A stretch of 64,000 nt of DNA, from the NCBI GenBank assembly GCA_004194705.1, contig SADC01000082.1, positions 61,025 to 125,024 on the forward strand. Reading direction: 5' to 3'. Position 1 is the first letter of the stretch, and every line of letters starts with the position of its first letter. Under the pieces are notes generated by a model. It was given only the letters and a program-made list of their open reading frames with translations. It had not been told where the DNA came from and did not search any database. This DNA is from Ditylenchus dipsaci (taxonomy: Eukaryota; Nematoda; Chromadorea; Rhabditida; Anguinidae). Shown here piece after piece: positions 39,743-50,394 of the stretch. Position numbers and translations under genes: made by a program.

Positions 39743-39942
39743 TACACAGCTAATTTTAATCCAGTGGGAGTCCAGCGAATTGCCAGTGGAAGTCCACCAA
39801 ATTACCAATGGACCCCATCGACTGCCAGTGGCAATTTGGTGGACTTCCACTGGCATTTAGTGGTATACCACTGGTAATTTGGTGGTGTACCACTGGCAAT
39901 TTGGTGGACTACCAGCGGCAATTCGATGGACTTCCACTGGAA
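39743..39942. repeat. CCACTGGnAATTTGGTGG word array, followed by tRNA-like tail
   Basis: Starts ACAGCTAATTTTAATCCAG, the inverse of the right end of 49905-50237. Words such as CCACTGGCAATTTGGTGG are repeated about eight times. A minus-strand tRNA-like sequence directly follows at 39950-40025. Confidence 0.8.
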
Positions 39943-39949
39943 AAAAAAT

Positions 39950-40025
39950 GTGGTCAATCCCAAGTGGAATCGAACTCTGGAATATTGAACCAGCGCCTAA
40001 CGACTTACCCACTAGACCACCATGT
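39950..40025 (-). repeat. tRNA-like sequence (glutamate/aspartate-like arms, unpaired)
   Basis: The minus strand reads ATGGTGGTCTAGTGGGTAAG (A-box), then CCAGAGTTCGATTCCACTTG (B-box). The D- and T-arms look good, but the anticodon region and acceptor stem do not fold as an intact tRNA. Likely the head of a SINE or a pseudo-tRNA. Confidence 0.5.
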
Positions 40026-40029
40026 CGTT

Positions 40030-40795
40030 TTTATTATTAATGGTAGAACTTGGCTTATATACCATATTTCCGACTTTTTTTGCATTTATTGTTTAGGACA
40101 AACCCATATCGCTCAAGTTTATTTAAAAGCTCAAGAAACCCAATCTTGGTCGTTCGTTATGCGAGATTATTACAGGAATGGGAGATTTGTATAAGAGGGC
40201 TGGGAGAAGCTGCATGTTAAATCATTCTTAGATAAGTAATGGATACTATGAAGTTTGATCGTGAGATCTTTCTTAACCTAAATCTCAAAAAATTCATTTT
40301 TTGTTACTTATGATTTTCGGGAACCAGCCAGTTAGTAACTACTTTTTTAATTGAACGTGTGATTGGAATAATGTTTAAAGGGGAGGGGAGGGATACAAAT
40401 CCTAATGCGAATATTTTGAATTCACAGATTCGATTCCCAGTGGATGAATAATTTTATAAATTTCACTTTACATTCTAGGCCGAAAACTTTCGAGCAATCA
40501 ATTGCAATCATTTCTGCACTGATTTACTGTCACTTAATGCCCTAATTTTGCGATCTCATGCAAATGACCATTAAAATAAAGGTGAACCGGTACAATGATA
40601 CGTACTTAGTTATATGCCGCCTCAATCTCTACCAATTTTATTTATTTCTCAACTCGTTTAGTAACTTTTTAGACTCAGAATTCCATGAGGAATCAGAACG
40701 AAAAATTTCCACAGCAAAGTCACTTCAGAAATATGGGTAACTTGCGAAGGTTTGAATAAGGAATGAAAGAGTATCATCGAGGGGTAAGATTTCGG
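40030..40795. other. Non-coding stretch, one doubtful exon
   Basis: TGTTTAG|GACAAACCC at 40086 begins an open run to about 40194, but no protein family is recognised. The rest is AT-rich without features. Confidence 0.3.
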
Positions 40796-40807
40796 CATTA
40801 TTAGGGG

Positions 40808-40912
40808 TTGACCGACATTTGCGCGCCAACACTTGCGCGCCGACACTTACGCGCCGTGACTTTGCGCACTGACATTTGCGCGCCACATTTGCGCAGGACA
40901 TTTGCGCACGAT
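40808..40912. repeat. ACATTTGCGCGCC word array
   Basis: Seven variants of ACATTTGCGCGCC in about 100 bases. No mirrored arm was found, so it may be one end of a lost word-repeat element. Confidence 0.7.
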
Positions 40913-41030
40913 GAAACACCATGAAAAAACTTTTGAAGCCAAAGTATAAGAAAAAAAATTGCCTATCCAGGTGGACATCCAGATTCACCACTTGTACCAG
41001 AATATGGATTGAGTGGACCAAAACAGTTAG

Positions 41031-42155
41031 CGTATTTCCTCTAATAGAAGCCCCGGGCTTCTATTTTATGGATGCCCTCCAGGGGGGCTTATATTAGAGG
41101 GGGGGGCTTGTATTAGAGGGGGGCTTTTATTTTTGAACTCGCCGCGCGGAAGGCGCGGAAAAATTTTGAGTCATAATTTTTTTACGCCATCCTCTGATCG
41201 CTTCTAATTTTCCACATAACATTGTTGAAAAAGCGTTTAAACACCAAAAGCACTGATTCTATATTCATAGTTTACCCACTGTTTCTCTCGGAGGCGTTCT
41301 AGCTAAATTTATTTTGGGCGTATTGGAATTTCGCAGCAAATTATCTTAATTTTTCAGCAAATTTTGTTTCAACTTTTCTATTAGTTTACACATACTTTTC
41401 TGAAAGTATTAACACCATTGTGTAGCTAAAGTGTCATTTAGAGTAATAACTTTGCAGAATATCTGAGAATAGTCTCTGGATGGCCAAGGCCAAACCACAT
41501 GGGGGATCAAACGAAAATTGTGTTTTTCACATTATATATCAAACAAATTCCTATAAAAAATTGAGTCGTTCTGCGTTCACAGAATTTCAAAATTTGTCCT
41601 AGACAAAAAGTTATGGCCTATTAAAAGTGTTCGAATTTCTCGACTCACCCTGTACTTTTCGAAAAAAGGTAAAAAATGGAAAATCAAAAAGGGAGACAAA
41701 AATTTGATCCGAAATCAAGATAATTTTCTGCGAAATATCTTCATGCCTTCTTTTTATCTGATCTATGCTGCCAACTTATTTTCTTGTTCCTCAAACGTAA
41801 ACCGACGTCACTTCGTATCGTTTGCTGCTGATTTTCTGCTGATGATTACTGCATAAAGCAACTTTTTAAACCAACAAAATACCCGCTAAAATAGTACTCA
41901 ATGTAGTTTTTGCTTTAAAATTCACTCATTCACAAGTATTCCAGCAATCCACTTCGAAAGATGCGCTTGGCAAATACATAAAGACATTCTTTATATCTTT
42001 TACCACGTTTAGCAACACCTATTTATCGAAAAAAAAATGATTCTGGGGTTTATATAAAAAAGGGGCTTATATTTTTAGGATACCCACTAGAGGAGGGGGC
42101 TTATATTAGAGGGGGGGCTTATAATAGGAGGGGGCTTCTATTAGAGGAAATACGG
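41031..42155. mobile_element. TACCGTATTTCCTCT element, word GAAGCCCC/GGGGCTTC
   Basis: Left CGTATTTCCTCTAATAGAAG and right CTTCTATTAGAGGAAATACG are inverted; GGGGCTTATATTAGAGGG words recur three or four times at each end. The head grammar equals that of 26440 and 38419 with a third word. The 850-bp middle is unique apart from a half copy of the 10009-10367 family at about 41470-41660 (TGGCCAAGGCCAAACCACAT to TCACCCTGTAC). Confidence 0.85.
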
Positions 42156-42159
42156 TAAC

Positions 42160-42985
42160 TCTTTATTTCAACCTATACATTAGGTATCCATTCATCAGAG
42201 TTATCTATTGATCTCCATATATCTCCATCCACCTAAACCACCTTGGCATTGAATACTACTACCTAGGCCCTCCACCTGAGTATGTACTAAGAATTCATTT
42301 TTGTTACTTATGATTTTTGGAACCGGCCAGTTAGTAACGACTTTTTTAATTTTCTCCGTGTCGCGCACGGGCATGCTCCTTTGACGTTTTTCGAATTTCG
42401 ATCATGACTCGAGTTCGTTTCTTCTCTGTATGATATCTCAAATAAAGGCTTAAAATCTTGGCTACATTTTAGTTTATGAAACATATGTTTTGTAGTAAAA
42501 AGTCAGAAAATTTCGACGAAACCAGTTAGAGGAAAACCACCAAAACGATTAATTTCGAAAAGTTAGCCTATATTACGCTGAATACCAGCACCAGCAGGTG
42601 TGAAATCATGCGCTGGTGATATTGTTAGATGGTCAAGAGTGTGCAGGTTTCAAAAAAACAAAAAATTTTCAAACCTAACATTCGAAAATTTTTGAACCCG
42701 AACTTCGAATCTAACTGACCATTCGAAAACTTTCGAACTCAAACTTCGAATCGAATGTTCAAAAATTTCGAATGTTTGACAGCCCTATTTTATAAATTAA
42801 GTATGCTAAACACGAATCCGGTGTTAGAATTCTGTTTTTGCCTAGCAGGGACGTCAAAATGAATTTTTCGCAGAGTTATCCGTTACAGAATTATAGAAGT
42901 TGCCTCCTGAGGCATTTGCTGGTTGGTCAACTACCGTGTAATGAATGAAAAATTGCTTGGAGTTGTGTCTCGATCCAGGTTTGAG
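42160..42985. other. Intergenic stretch, no gene seen
   Basis: Contains a TTCGAAHTTTCGAAC-rich run at 42670-42775 (repeated TCGAA words) and no recognisable exon. Confidence 0.45.
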
Positions 42986-43201
42986 GGTACAGTCGAACCT
43001 CGATATAACGTACCCCATGGGGGCCAGGCAAAGGGGTACGTTATATCGAGGGCAGAAACCAAATAGATGACAGGTGTACGTTATATCGAGGGTTTGTAAA
43101 ATATTCAGGTGATGTCTCTTTACTCTTCTTACCACCAGCACATTTGTCACCTGTAATCATTACGATATGCATTTTGCTGTACCTAACTTTAACCCTAAAA
43201 C

Positions 43202-43742
43202 GGTACTTCTTCAGTTTACATCACACCTCAAATTTTTCGATTTTCTTGCAAATTTTGTTTGAAATTTTTTGTTTGCTCGTTCATTTTTCATCCGTCATTT
43301 TATCCTTTCCGGTTTCAGTATGGACGAACTTCAAAGCTTCACTCTCTCAAAGCTCTACAACAAGTTGCTCAAGTGGACTGTTGAGGATTTCGTGGAGTGG
43401 TTTCAACATCTCAAACTCCTTCACTCGTTTCGAACTTGCGTGTGTGGATCCAAAATGCGCCTTCGAAGCAAAAAGAACGATAAAACTTATCCGATGTGGC
43501 AATGCCCGATCAAGAAGTGTCGAAAAGAAAAAGGGTTCCTTGTCGGTACGTTCTTTGAAGGTGCTCATCTGTCTTTAAAAGAGGTTTGTCTTTTTTCTTG
43601 GTTGGTTACTGAATTTTGTTTCAGATATTTCAATTGTCTTAATTCTAGTGCCACGATATGGGCTAAGGAAATATATAAGGGAATAAAAAAATTTGCAAGA
43701 AAATCGAAAAAAATGAGGTGTGATGTAAACTAAAGAAGTACC
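43202..43742 (+). mobile_element. Merlin (ISXO2-type) transposon, internally deleted, 8-bp duplication
   Basis: TIRs begin GGTACTTCTTCAGTTTACAT and end ATGTAAACTAAAGAAGTACC; homology continues for about 60 bases (ATCACACCTCA, TTTTCGATTTTCTTGCAAAT and complements). CCTAAAAC flanks both sides exactly (43194-43201 and 43743-43750), an 8-bp target duplication as expected for Merlin, whose ends begin GG. Length is 541 bp; it encodes only the N-terminal part of the transposase. Confidence 0.93.
43320..43733 (+). pseudogene. Merlin transposase N-terminal part, truncated
   Basis: From ATG at 43320 the frame stays open for 138 codons to TAA at 43731-43733 inside the right TIR. It gives an N-terminal helical segment (KLLKWTVEDFVEWFQHLKLL), then a zinc-ribbon-like C-x-C-x15-20-C-P-x4-C (TCVCGSKMRLRSK, MWQCPIKKCRKEKGF), then LVGTFFEGAHLSLKEV. 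This is the layout of ISXO2/IS1595-type transposases before their DDE domain; that domain is missing. A 3-kb full element with the same TIRs would be the source of transposase. The frame being intact suggests either a recent deletion or a retained DNA-binding product. Confidence 0.82.
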
Positions 43743-43837
43743 CCTAAAACTACGGCAAGGTCTTTTTACATCGTAGCAAACTTTGTGTTTTTTTAATAAA
43801 CTGCAAAGGAATCACCATTTTTGATATTTATTTTATA

Positions 43838-44024
43838 CAGTCAACTTTCGATAATCCGTCACCCCTTGGGACCGGCCGTGGGGTGACGGATAATCAAGAG
43901 TGACGGATTAGCGAGTGACGGATTAGCCTTATTTATTTAAGGCAAAACCAAACAAAGTGTCACGAAGGTGACGGATTATCGAGAGTGACGGATTAGCGAG
44001 TGACGGATTATCGAGAGTTGACTG
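43838..44024. repeat. Pogo-like miniature element, word GTGACGGATTA
   Basis: Head CAGTCAACTTTCGATAATCC and tail GGATTATCGAGAGTTGACTG with TA on both sides. GTGACGGATTA occurs six times; CCCCTTGGGACCGGCCGTGG is the shared block. It lies inside the element 42990-44491. Confidence 0.93.
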
Positions 44025-44494
44025 TATATCAATTTTCATGCTCTTTCTGTCTGTGTATTCAGATTTTTATTTTTTACGCAAAAAAGTGAATGTTTTAAGG
44101 CGTTTAAAAATAGGTTCAAAACTGATGTTGTTTAAGCAAGGCCAATTCTGGCTGTTGGCGAGGCAAACCTCGATACTTTTAATTTAGGGAGGTAGCACAA
44201 AGATAGGCTGATATATTTCATCAAACAGTTTTGATTTATATTTCGCTTCGGCTTTGGAGTACTCATCGAAACTAAAAGGGAAACATTTAATGACTACAGA
44301 AAATATTGCAAAAGCAGAAAAAGAGCAAAAACTGTATCAAATTGGTAAATATAACACACTATTTTTCAAGGGTACATTATAGCGGGGTAAACTTATTGTA
44401 ATTTAAAGTAAATCCAACCAAATGGTCTCAAGGGGTACGTTATATCGAGTGGTACGTTACATAGAGGGTACGTTATATCGAGGTTTGACTGTAC

Positions 44495-45380
44495 AAACTT
44501 TTGACAAATTCAATCAAGATCGAACGATATCGTAATCAACCAGACTTTAATTATTTAAATAACAAGACTGTATTTCACGTTTAAAAGAGCATGCCCGTGC
44601 TAATGGGTGTACCATTTCTCGTCCTTCGAAAACTGGAGTTATTGCGAATTCGAACTTAATAAATTCGAATTAAAAAAATTGCCACAATGTACTATTGGAA
44701 CTTTTACCAATTGGGATTTGAAAATTGGATCAACGCCAAACTCGTCCAAAAGCAACTTGATTTCTTACCAACTAGGCCAAAAGCATTCTGATTTTTTACC
44801 AATTGTGCCAAATAGCAATTTAAATTTTGATATATTGCGCCAAAGTCACCGTTCCAGTGTTAAAGAGTCCCCAATCTTTCTCTTTCATCGGTTTATCCCT
44901 GTATAGGGTCGTTTAGAGCTGTTCGGTATGAATTAAAGTGGTTTACGGTGATTTGCATGGTACGAGTATTCGGGCCAGTTGATAAAAATACTAATTAGTG
45001 TTTGGCCCAATTAGTAAAAAATCAAATCAATTTTTGGCCAGTTGTAAAAAATCAAAATGCTTTTCGGCCCAGTTAGTAAGAAATCAAGAAGCTTTGGCCC
45101 AGCTATGGCATTGTGCCAGTTATCTTTATTCGGATTAATAAAGTTTGAATTCGCAAGAATTCCAATAAGGAAAAGACGGGGTTTGGTACACCCCATGCTA
45201 ATAAGTGGTGGTGCCCGAGAATTCAAAAAAAAATCCCAATCATTGAATTTCTGTGAGGAATTTTCAACTTAGTTTCCATTAAAACAAGGCCTAGAATTTA
45301 AAGGACCATTTGCAAAATTTGAATTCGCGCGGGACCACAGTAATTTTGTCAATAATGTTTTCGAATTATTATTTTTGTAT
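44495..45380. other. Non-coding stretch with repeated CCAATT words
   Basis: Words such as TTTTTACCAATTGGGCCAAA at 44700-44830 are mirrored at 44965-45110 (GGCCCAGTTAGTAAAAAATC), a decayed word-repeat foldback of about 650 bp (roughly 44590-45200). GGGCATGCCC-like ends of the 37297 family flank it (44588 AGCATGCCCGTGCTAATGGG; 45190 CACCCCATGCTAATAAGTGG). No gene. Confidence 0.55.
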
Positions 45381-45614
45381 GCATTTAAAATGGGTAAAAC
45401 GGAATTTTGCAGCTAATTCTCGTAATTTTGCAGCTAATTTTTTTTGCAGCTAATTCTCGTAATTTTGCAGCTAATTCTCGTAATTTTGAAGCTAATTCTC
45501 GTAATTTTGCAGCTAATTCTCGTAATTTTCAGCTAATTCTCGTAATTTAGCAGCTAATTCTCGTAATTTTGCAGCAAATTCTTGTAATCTTGCAGCAAAT
45601 ATGAGTGAATTTTG

Positions 45615-45975
45615 CGGGAATTGCGGGAAGCCCGGAGTGGTCAGAAGTCCCTGAAAGTTGGTTTTGGGGTTTACTAAAGGGGGGGGGGGGTGAACTTTTT
45701 GCGAAAATTCGATTGGGCGGATCAGAATTCCGGTCCGATCGGCTTAATCGCTCAGAATTTCAGGTTTATGACGGTTTGGAGTGGTTCAGGGCGGAATTCT
45801 AAGCGATTAAGCCGATCGGACCGAAATTCTGATCCGCCCAATCGAATTTTCGCAAAAAGTTTACCCCCTTCAGTAAACCCCCAAAAACCAACTTTCAGGG
45901 CTTCTGACCACTCCGGGCTGGGATTCTGAGCGATCCAAGTCATCTTTTGACTAGGAAATTGAATTCCCGCAAAAT
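45615..45975. repeat. Foldback centre of the left arm array
   Basis: GGAAGCCCGGAGTGGTCAGA faces CTTCTGACCACTCCGGGCTG, and GGCGGATCAGAATTCCGGTC faces GACCGAAATTCTGATCCGCC, joined at TTTATGACGGTTTGGAG. It makes the whole left terminal array of the 45392 element palindromic. Confidence 0.85.
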
Positions 45976-46289
45976 TCACTCATATTTGCTGCAAGATTAC
46001 AAGAATTCGCTGCAAAATTACGAGAATTAGCCATGGTGGGCAAAACCAACAAAATGAGCAAAGACCAATAAAATGTTGTGGCGTTTCGTTTTTGGAAATC
46101 CCAATAAAATACCAAAAAATTTCAAATTAAATTTTATTGGTGTTTTATTGGTCTTTTATTGGTGTTTATTGGTCTTTGATTTTCACTGCATACTAGCCGA
46201 ATTTCACTGAATTGTTGACCTTTTTCATTGTTTAGTAGAAAATTCAGTATAAAAGCTCCATCGACCAAATAAGTCTCGATGGCTGAAAT

Positions 46290-48615
46290 TGGACGCCGTA
46301 AGAAAGTTAGTAATCAATAATAGGGTGTCTCAGCTTTCCGTGAAAATTACATTTAGATTGTATTCGAGCCAATGCGCCACTCAACCTGCCTTGGACGCGG
46401 AGCAAAGAATTGGGTATCGTTTCGACATTCTACTGGACAATGGACTCGTCTCAGATATGGTGGTCTGCAATATAGAAGGATGTAGAAGATTTTTAACAAA
46501 GCTGGTAGTGCATCTTTAAGGTAATATCTGCTAGGCTTGCAGTGGACTTTTGAAATACTTACAGTTACCATTCGAGTTTTCACATCCGCGGATCGCCAGC
46601 TTCGAATGCCGAATGGAGCAATCTCTGCTTAAATTTGCTGTTTGCTCAACTCAACCATTGAGAATCGTCGTAGACAGAAGCTTTCTCGCTTTTTTGGAAG
46701 AATTCCGGAAAATAAGGTTGTGCCGTGCTGAAGTTAGTTGATTACAATTCAATTTAGCATTGACATTTCGTGAAGGGAATCGAAAAGCAAGCTAGGAGAC
46801 CTCCTGCCTCAAAAATACCTTGCAAAATGGGTTGACCTTTCAGTGGACAGCATCATGCTTCAAGTCAAAAATAAAAATAAGCGGCTTCAGACAGCATGGT
46901 GGATGCGTCACTATTGACTTTGCGAAGAAGCAAGTGGATTATATTGCGGTTACTGCACACTTTCTTGACTCTGACTGGTTCGTTATCTGGCTGTCAATTG
47001 TTTGCTATTTATGAAGATTTTTTGGGAACAAGAATGACTTCGTCCTGCTTTTCTCCCTTGCCATATACAAAAAAAACAAGTGCAAACGTGAAGGCTCTCA
47101 TAGATGATCAGATGATGCAACTCGGAATTCAAGGAGAAGACTGGAAAAAGATATTCGTCACTACCGACGAAGCAGCAAATGTCAATTGCCTTGGTGGGAA
47201 GATCATCAACCATGCCTAGCTCACATCGGGGCTACAATTGCAAAACGGGCCACTCGCACTACCAAGATTCTTTGCTCCCAGACGACATTAAGAATGTGTG
47301 CCAAAGAGTGAAACACAGCTACAGTCGATGAGAAACTTGTAGAGAAGTTAAGGTTAGTAACTGAGCGTTCGTTTTGACATAAATTATCATGTTCCTGATT
47401 TAAGGAAGATGGAAAAAGTTCTCGCTGCTGCTGGAAAAGCGCTTAAGTCTCCGGTGGAAACGCGATGCTTTCTATTACAATATGGTGGATGCAGTTCTGA
47501 AAAAATCTAGACATTCTGCAAGAAGCTGTTTCCCAGTTTGCTCCTTTGCTTGCGGACCAACTACAAGAGTTAGCAAACCAGCGCTGTTCAGTGAGTACTT
47601 GTCTATTCTGGAACCTGTAGCAAACATGGTTATGATGTGCAGGTACCTTATCGCGAGTTAATCGTTCATTATTTAAAATCTTGAGAATGAGCAGAGCCGA
47701 CATCAACAGAATATTGGAGTTGGCGTTCATTTGGCTGCAGTTTCAGGAAAAAGCACAAATACAATGATGGTAATTCGCTCTATGGTATTGCTTTGGCTGC
47801 ATCAGCTATGGAATGCTTTCATAAAAAAGTTGGAAACTGGGGAATCGAAATTGGCTGCAATCTAATGATGGAAAACTGAATAAAAGCTTGTCGTCGTCTC
47901 TGCTTTTTCTAGACCCATTCATGCATGCCGCTTACGAAGCATCTGTTCTCAATCCTGATTGAATTACGATGAGGTTTAAAATTTCGTCATATTGCTATTC
48001 GTACTCATTCTTACAGATAAAGAGTTTGGTGGTCAATGAAGCTGCGCATTTGACTCCGGAAGATACTACAGTCAAGTCTCGATTTAACGAACCCTTGGGA
48101 CCGCCAAAAATGTTCGTTAAATCGAAGGTTTCGTTAAATCGAGAGCTTATTTAGTCATTTTATTTAATCGGTGCCAAATAGCCACCCACCCCAAAAAAAG
48201 GTTCGTTAAATCAAGAGTTTCGTTAAATCGGGGTTTCGTTAATCGAGACTTGACTGTATAGAAGTCACGCCAAAGAAGCGGAAGTCTGCGTTTGCATTGT
48301 CCAGCCTAGATCTGTGGAGAGCGAAGATCAATGCTTTCAGTTCTCTGCCTCTGATGGAAGAAGATCCGCTCTTTTTTGGAAGAACTATACAAGGTCAGCA
48401 AATACGTCTTAGTATCTGTATTCTAACTTATTTTTCAAGAATTTCCGTTTTTGGCTCCTCCCGTCGTCTTTATTAGCTATTCAAGCAGCAAGTACTCCAA
48501 GTGAGCGTGCCTTCAAAGGCTCAGATGTGTGTTGGTGGACTTCACGAGGAATCGAATGGATCCCAGAAGAATCGCTGCTTTAGTACATCTGAGAAATATG
48601 TTTTTGAAAGACTTT
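46290..48615 (+). pseudogene. hAT transposase remnant
   Basis: Scattered frames follow hAT order. Around 46880-47215 the text runs VDYIAVTAHFLDSDW (frame 1), then KKTSANVKALIDDQMMQLGI and WKKIFVTTDEAANVNCLGGK (next frame), matching the RNase H-like core of hAT transposases (T-AHFLDxxW, NIxxxI, TDxAANM). CLAHIGATIAKR-like text at 47215 follows. At 48480-48610 AASTPSERAFKGSD-like and RRIAALVHLRNMFL text, across frame changes, matches the C-terminal hAT dimerisation region. At least five frame breaks or stops and the insertion at 48069-48256 show it is dead. Confidence 0.75.
48069..48256. repeat. Pogo-like miniature element, word TTCGTTAAATCGA
   Basis: Head CAGTCAAGTCTCGATTTAAC and tail GTTAATCGAGACTTGACTG, TA on both sides. 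TTCGTTAAATCGA occurs five times; ACCCTTGGGACCGCC is the shared block. It interrupts the hAT remnant. Confidence 0.92.
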
Positions 48616-48659
48616 ATGTGAGTGTTTAGTTGTATTAGGTGAAATTGTTGGAATAAAGT

Positions 48660-49020
48660 GAATGAAGACAATATATGGGTTTTTGTTATTTGAATGGCTT
48701 TAGTCGAAGCTCTTTGAACAATATGATGAGGACAGCTTGTTTTTTTGGAAGGGAAGACTTCTCAAATTACAGAGCTTCATAGACTTTTAATTAATAATTA
48801 ATACGTATTGCGCTTTCATGACGGATATCATCAAAAAAGCTATGCACACAGGTATGTGGTTTTAAGGCAATATGTTGGATTAGGTTGGTGTGATGTGAGG
48901 GTAATTCAGAGAAATGCTCAAAAAATTTTCGCTTGTGAAAGTAAAATAGATCTTGCGATGTTATTGAACCTTTCCTGACTCTCAGCTAAAAAATTGGGTA
49001 AGAAAGGGTCAGAATCGACA
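48660..49020. other. 3' region of hAT remnant, nothing recognised
   Basis: AT-rich sequence without family resemblance up to the ACCAATAAAACACC word array. Confidence 0.4.
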
Positions 49021-49277
49021 AAAATGGAAACCAATAAACACACAAATAAATCGATAAAACCAATAAAACCCAACAAACACCAACAAAACGCAATAAAACA
49101 CCAATAAAATTATGGTCAAATTAATACTCGTTTGAATTTTTATTGGTGTTCTTCATTTTTTTGGTTTTGCCCACATGGAATAGCTGCAAAATTACGAGAA
49201 TTAGCTGGCAAAATTACGAGAATTAGCTGCAAAATTACGAGAATTAGCTGCAAAATTCCGTTTTACCCATTTAAAAT

Positions 49278-49904
49278 TTGAATTTTCTTTATTAGTCAAT
49301 ATATTAGGTCGTGTCAAAAGGCTGCCGTTTTTTTCAAAAGCAATATCTGTGGCGTTGTGTTTTAACCATAGATTTTTTTAACATTTTTCAAAAGTTGACC
49401 AGTCATTTTGTAGCAAGATTCTCAGCTACAAAATGAGTGTAAACTTTTGAAAATGTTAAAAAAAAATCTATGGTAAAGCACAACGCCACAAATATTGCTT
49501 TTGAATAAAACGACAGAACTTTGACAAGACCTACAAGACACACATAATGCAGTAGGAAGTGTAGTGCAACGGAGGTTGTCGAACTCGTCCGATCTGGCAT
49601 AGTCAAGCAACGTTGGGCTCGACTAGTAGATGGCTCAAAGTTTTGTGAAAATTTTAAATGCAAATAAAAAAATTTAAAAATATTTTTGACAAAATTAGGG
49701 TGGCCCCGCACGAATTCAAATTTCGCAAGTGCTGCGCTTATCAAGTTTCATGGTCTTTAATTTTAGGTATGGTTTTCTTAGAAACCAAGTTGAAAATACG
49801 TACAGAAGTTCAGTGATTAGGAAAATTTTCAATTCCCGGCACCACCTCTATCAGCGTGCCCCTCTGAGAAACTTGTGATCTGACAACCATACTTTGTCAT
49901 TTGA
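49278..49904. other. Foldback and half repeats
   Basis: GTGGCGTTGTGTTTTAACCA at 49351 faces ATGGTAAAGCACAACGCCAC near 49470, a foldback of about 200 bp around TTTTGTAGC. 49745-49860 is a half copy of the 37297 family (TTAGAAACCAAGTTGAAAA, CCCGGCACCACCTC). No gene. Confidence 0.6.
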
Positions 49905-50237
49905 TCCAGTGGAATACCACAAACTGCCAGTGGTACGCCACAAAGTGCCACTGGAATGCCACTAATTACCACTGGAATGCCACTTAGTTATTTGATCCAG
50001 TGGTTTTCCAGGGATTACCACTGGACTTTAGCTGAGTCCAGTGGTATTCCACTGGATTGCCACTGGATTCCGCTAAGTCCAGGTAATCCAGTGGAATGCC
50101 ACTGGATTTAACGACTTTTCTGGCATTCCAGTGGCACTTAGTGGTTTTCCAGTGGCACTTTGTGGCAATCCAGTGGCACTTTGTGGCATTCCAGTGGCAC
50201 TTTGTGGCGTACCACTGGATTAAAATTAGCTGTGTAC
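49905..50237. repeat. CCAGTGGAATGCCACT word array, second copy
   Basis: About 17 CCAGTGG/CCACTGG palindromic words. The left half reads mainly TGCCACTGGAATGCCAC, the right half its complement, so the array folds back. The right end CTGGATTAAAATTAGCTGTG is the inverse of the start of 39743-39942. Confidence 0.85.
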
Positions 50238-50240
50238 GTC

Positions 50241-50394
50241 TCGGAATCATGTCTAAGGTAAGTGAGTGCGCATGTCTCTAACTCTCAAGCCCGCTGCTCC
50301 CCGAAGGGGCTTGGGGACTTGGAGTTGAGGAGCGCACACCCACATACCTGGACACAAATTACTCGAAAGTGACTCTGGATGCATAAAACATATA
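50241..50394. repeat. GTCTAAGGTAAGTG hairpin module
   Basis: GTCTAAGGTAAGTGAGTGCG to CGCACACCCACATACCTGG with a GC-rich tip, followed by ACTCGAAAGTGACTCTGGAT as at 26960, 36770 and 54475. Here it lies outside any complete palindromic element. Confidence 0.75.

Larger units (their letters stand above)
42990..44491. mobile_element. 1.5-kb pogo-like element, word ATATAACGTACC, with nested insertions
   Basis: Left CAGTCGAACCTCGATATAAC and right GTTATATCGAGGTTTGACTG, TA on both sides (42988-42989, 44492-44493). GGGGTACGTTATATCGAGG recurs at both ends. The interior holds a complete small Merlin element (43202-43742) and a second pogo-like miniature (43838-44024). No pogo transposase is seen. Confidence 0.82.
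46037..49173 (+). mobile_element. hAT-type element nested in 45392-49268
   Basis: TGGGCAAAACCAACAAAAT and TTTTTTTGGTTTTGCCCA are inverted ends; ACCAATAAAACACC-like words fill about 46060-46190 and 49030-49150. A CATGG directly flanks each end (46032-46036, 49174-49178), shorter than the 8 bp expected, so the exact border is unsure. Confidence 0.65.
45392..49268. mobile_element. 3.9-kb TIR element with 9-bp duplication ATTTAAAAT
   Basis: Ends GGGTAAAACGGAATTTTGCA and TGCAAAATTCCGTTTTACCC are inverted; ATTTAAAAT flanks at 45383-45391 and 49269-49277. GCAGCTAATTCTCGTAATTTT is tandemly repeated about nine times at the left, mirrored at 45965-46030, and again about four times at the right. The 9-bp duplication would suit a MULE. 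The coding remnants inside belong to a second, hAT-type element. Confidence 0.85.

Noticed and set aside
40086..40194. Second exon of the UGT gene
   Set aside because: It has an acceptor-like start, but its translation in any frame shows no UGT motif.
44607..44906. Protein-coding frame of 99 codons
   Set aside because: Built on repeated CCAATT words mirrored at 44965-45110; no family resemblance.
45400..45600. CRISPR-like or satellite array of GCAGCTAATTCTCG
   Set aside because: Inverted copies occur at the other end of a transposon with a target duplication, so it is a TIR array.
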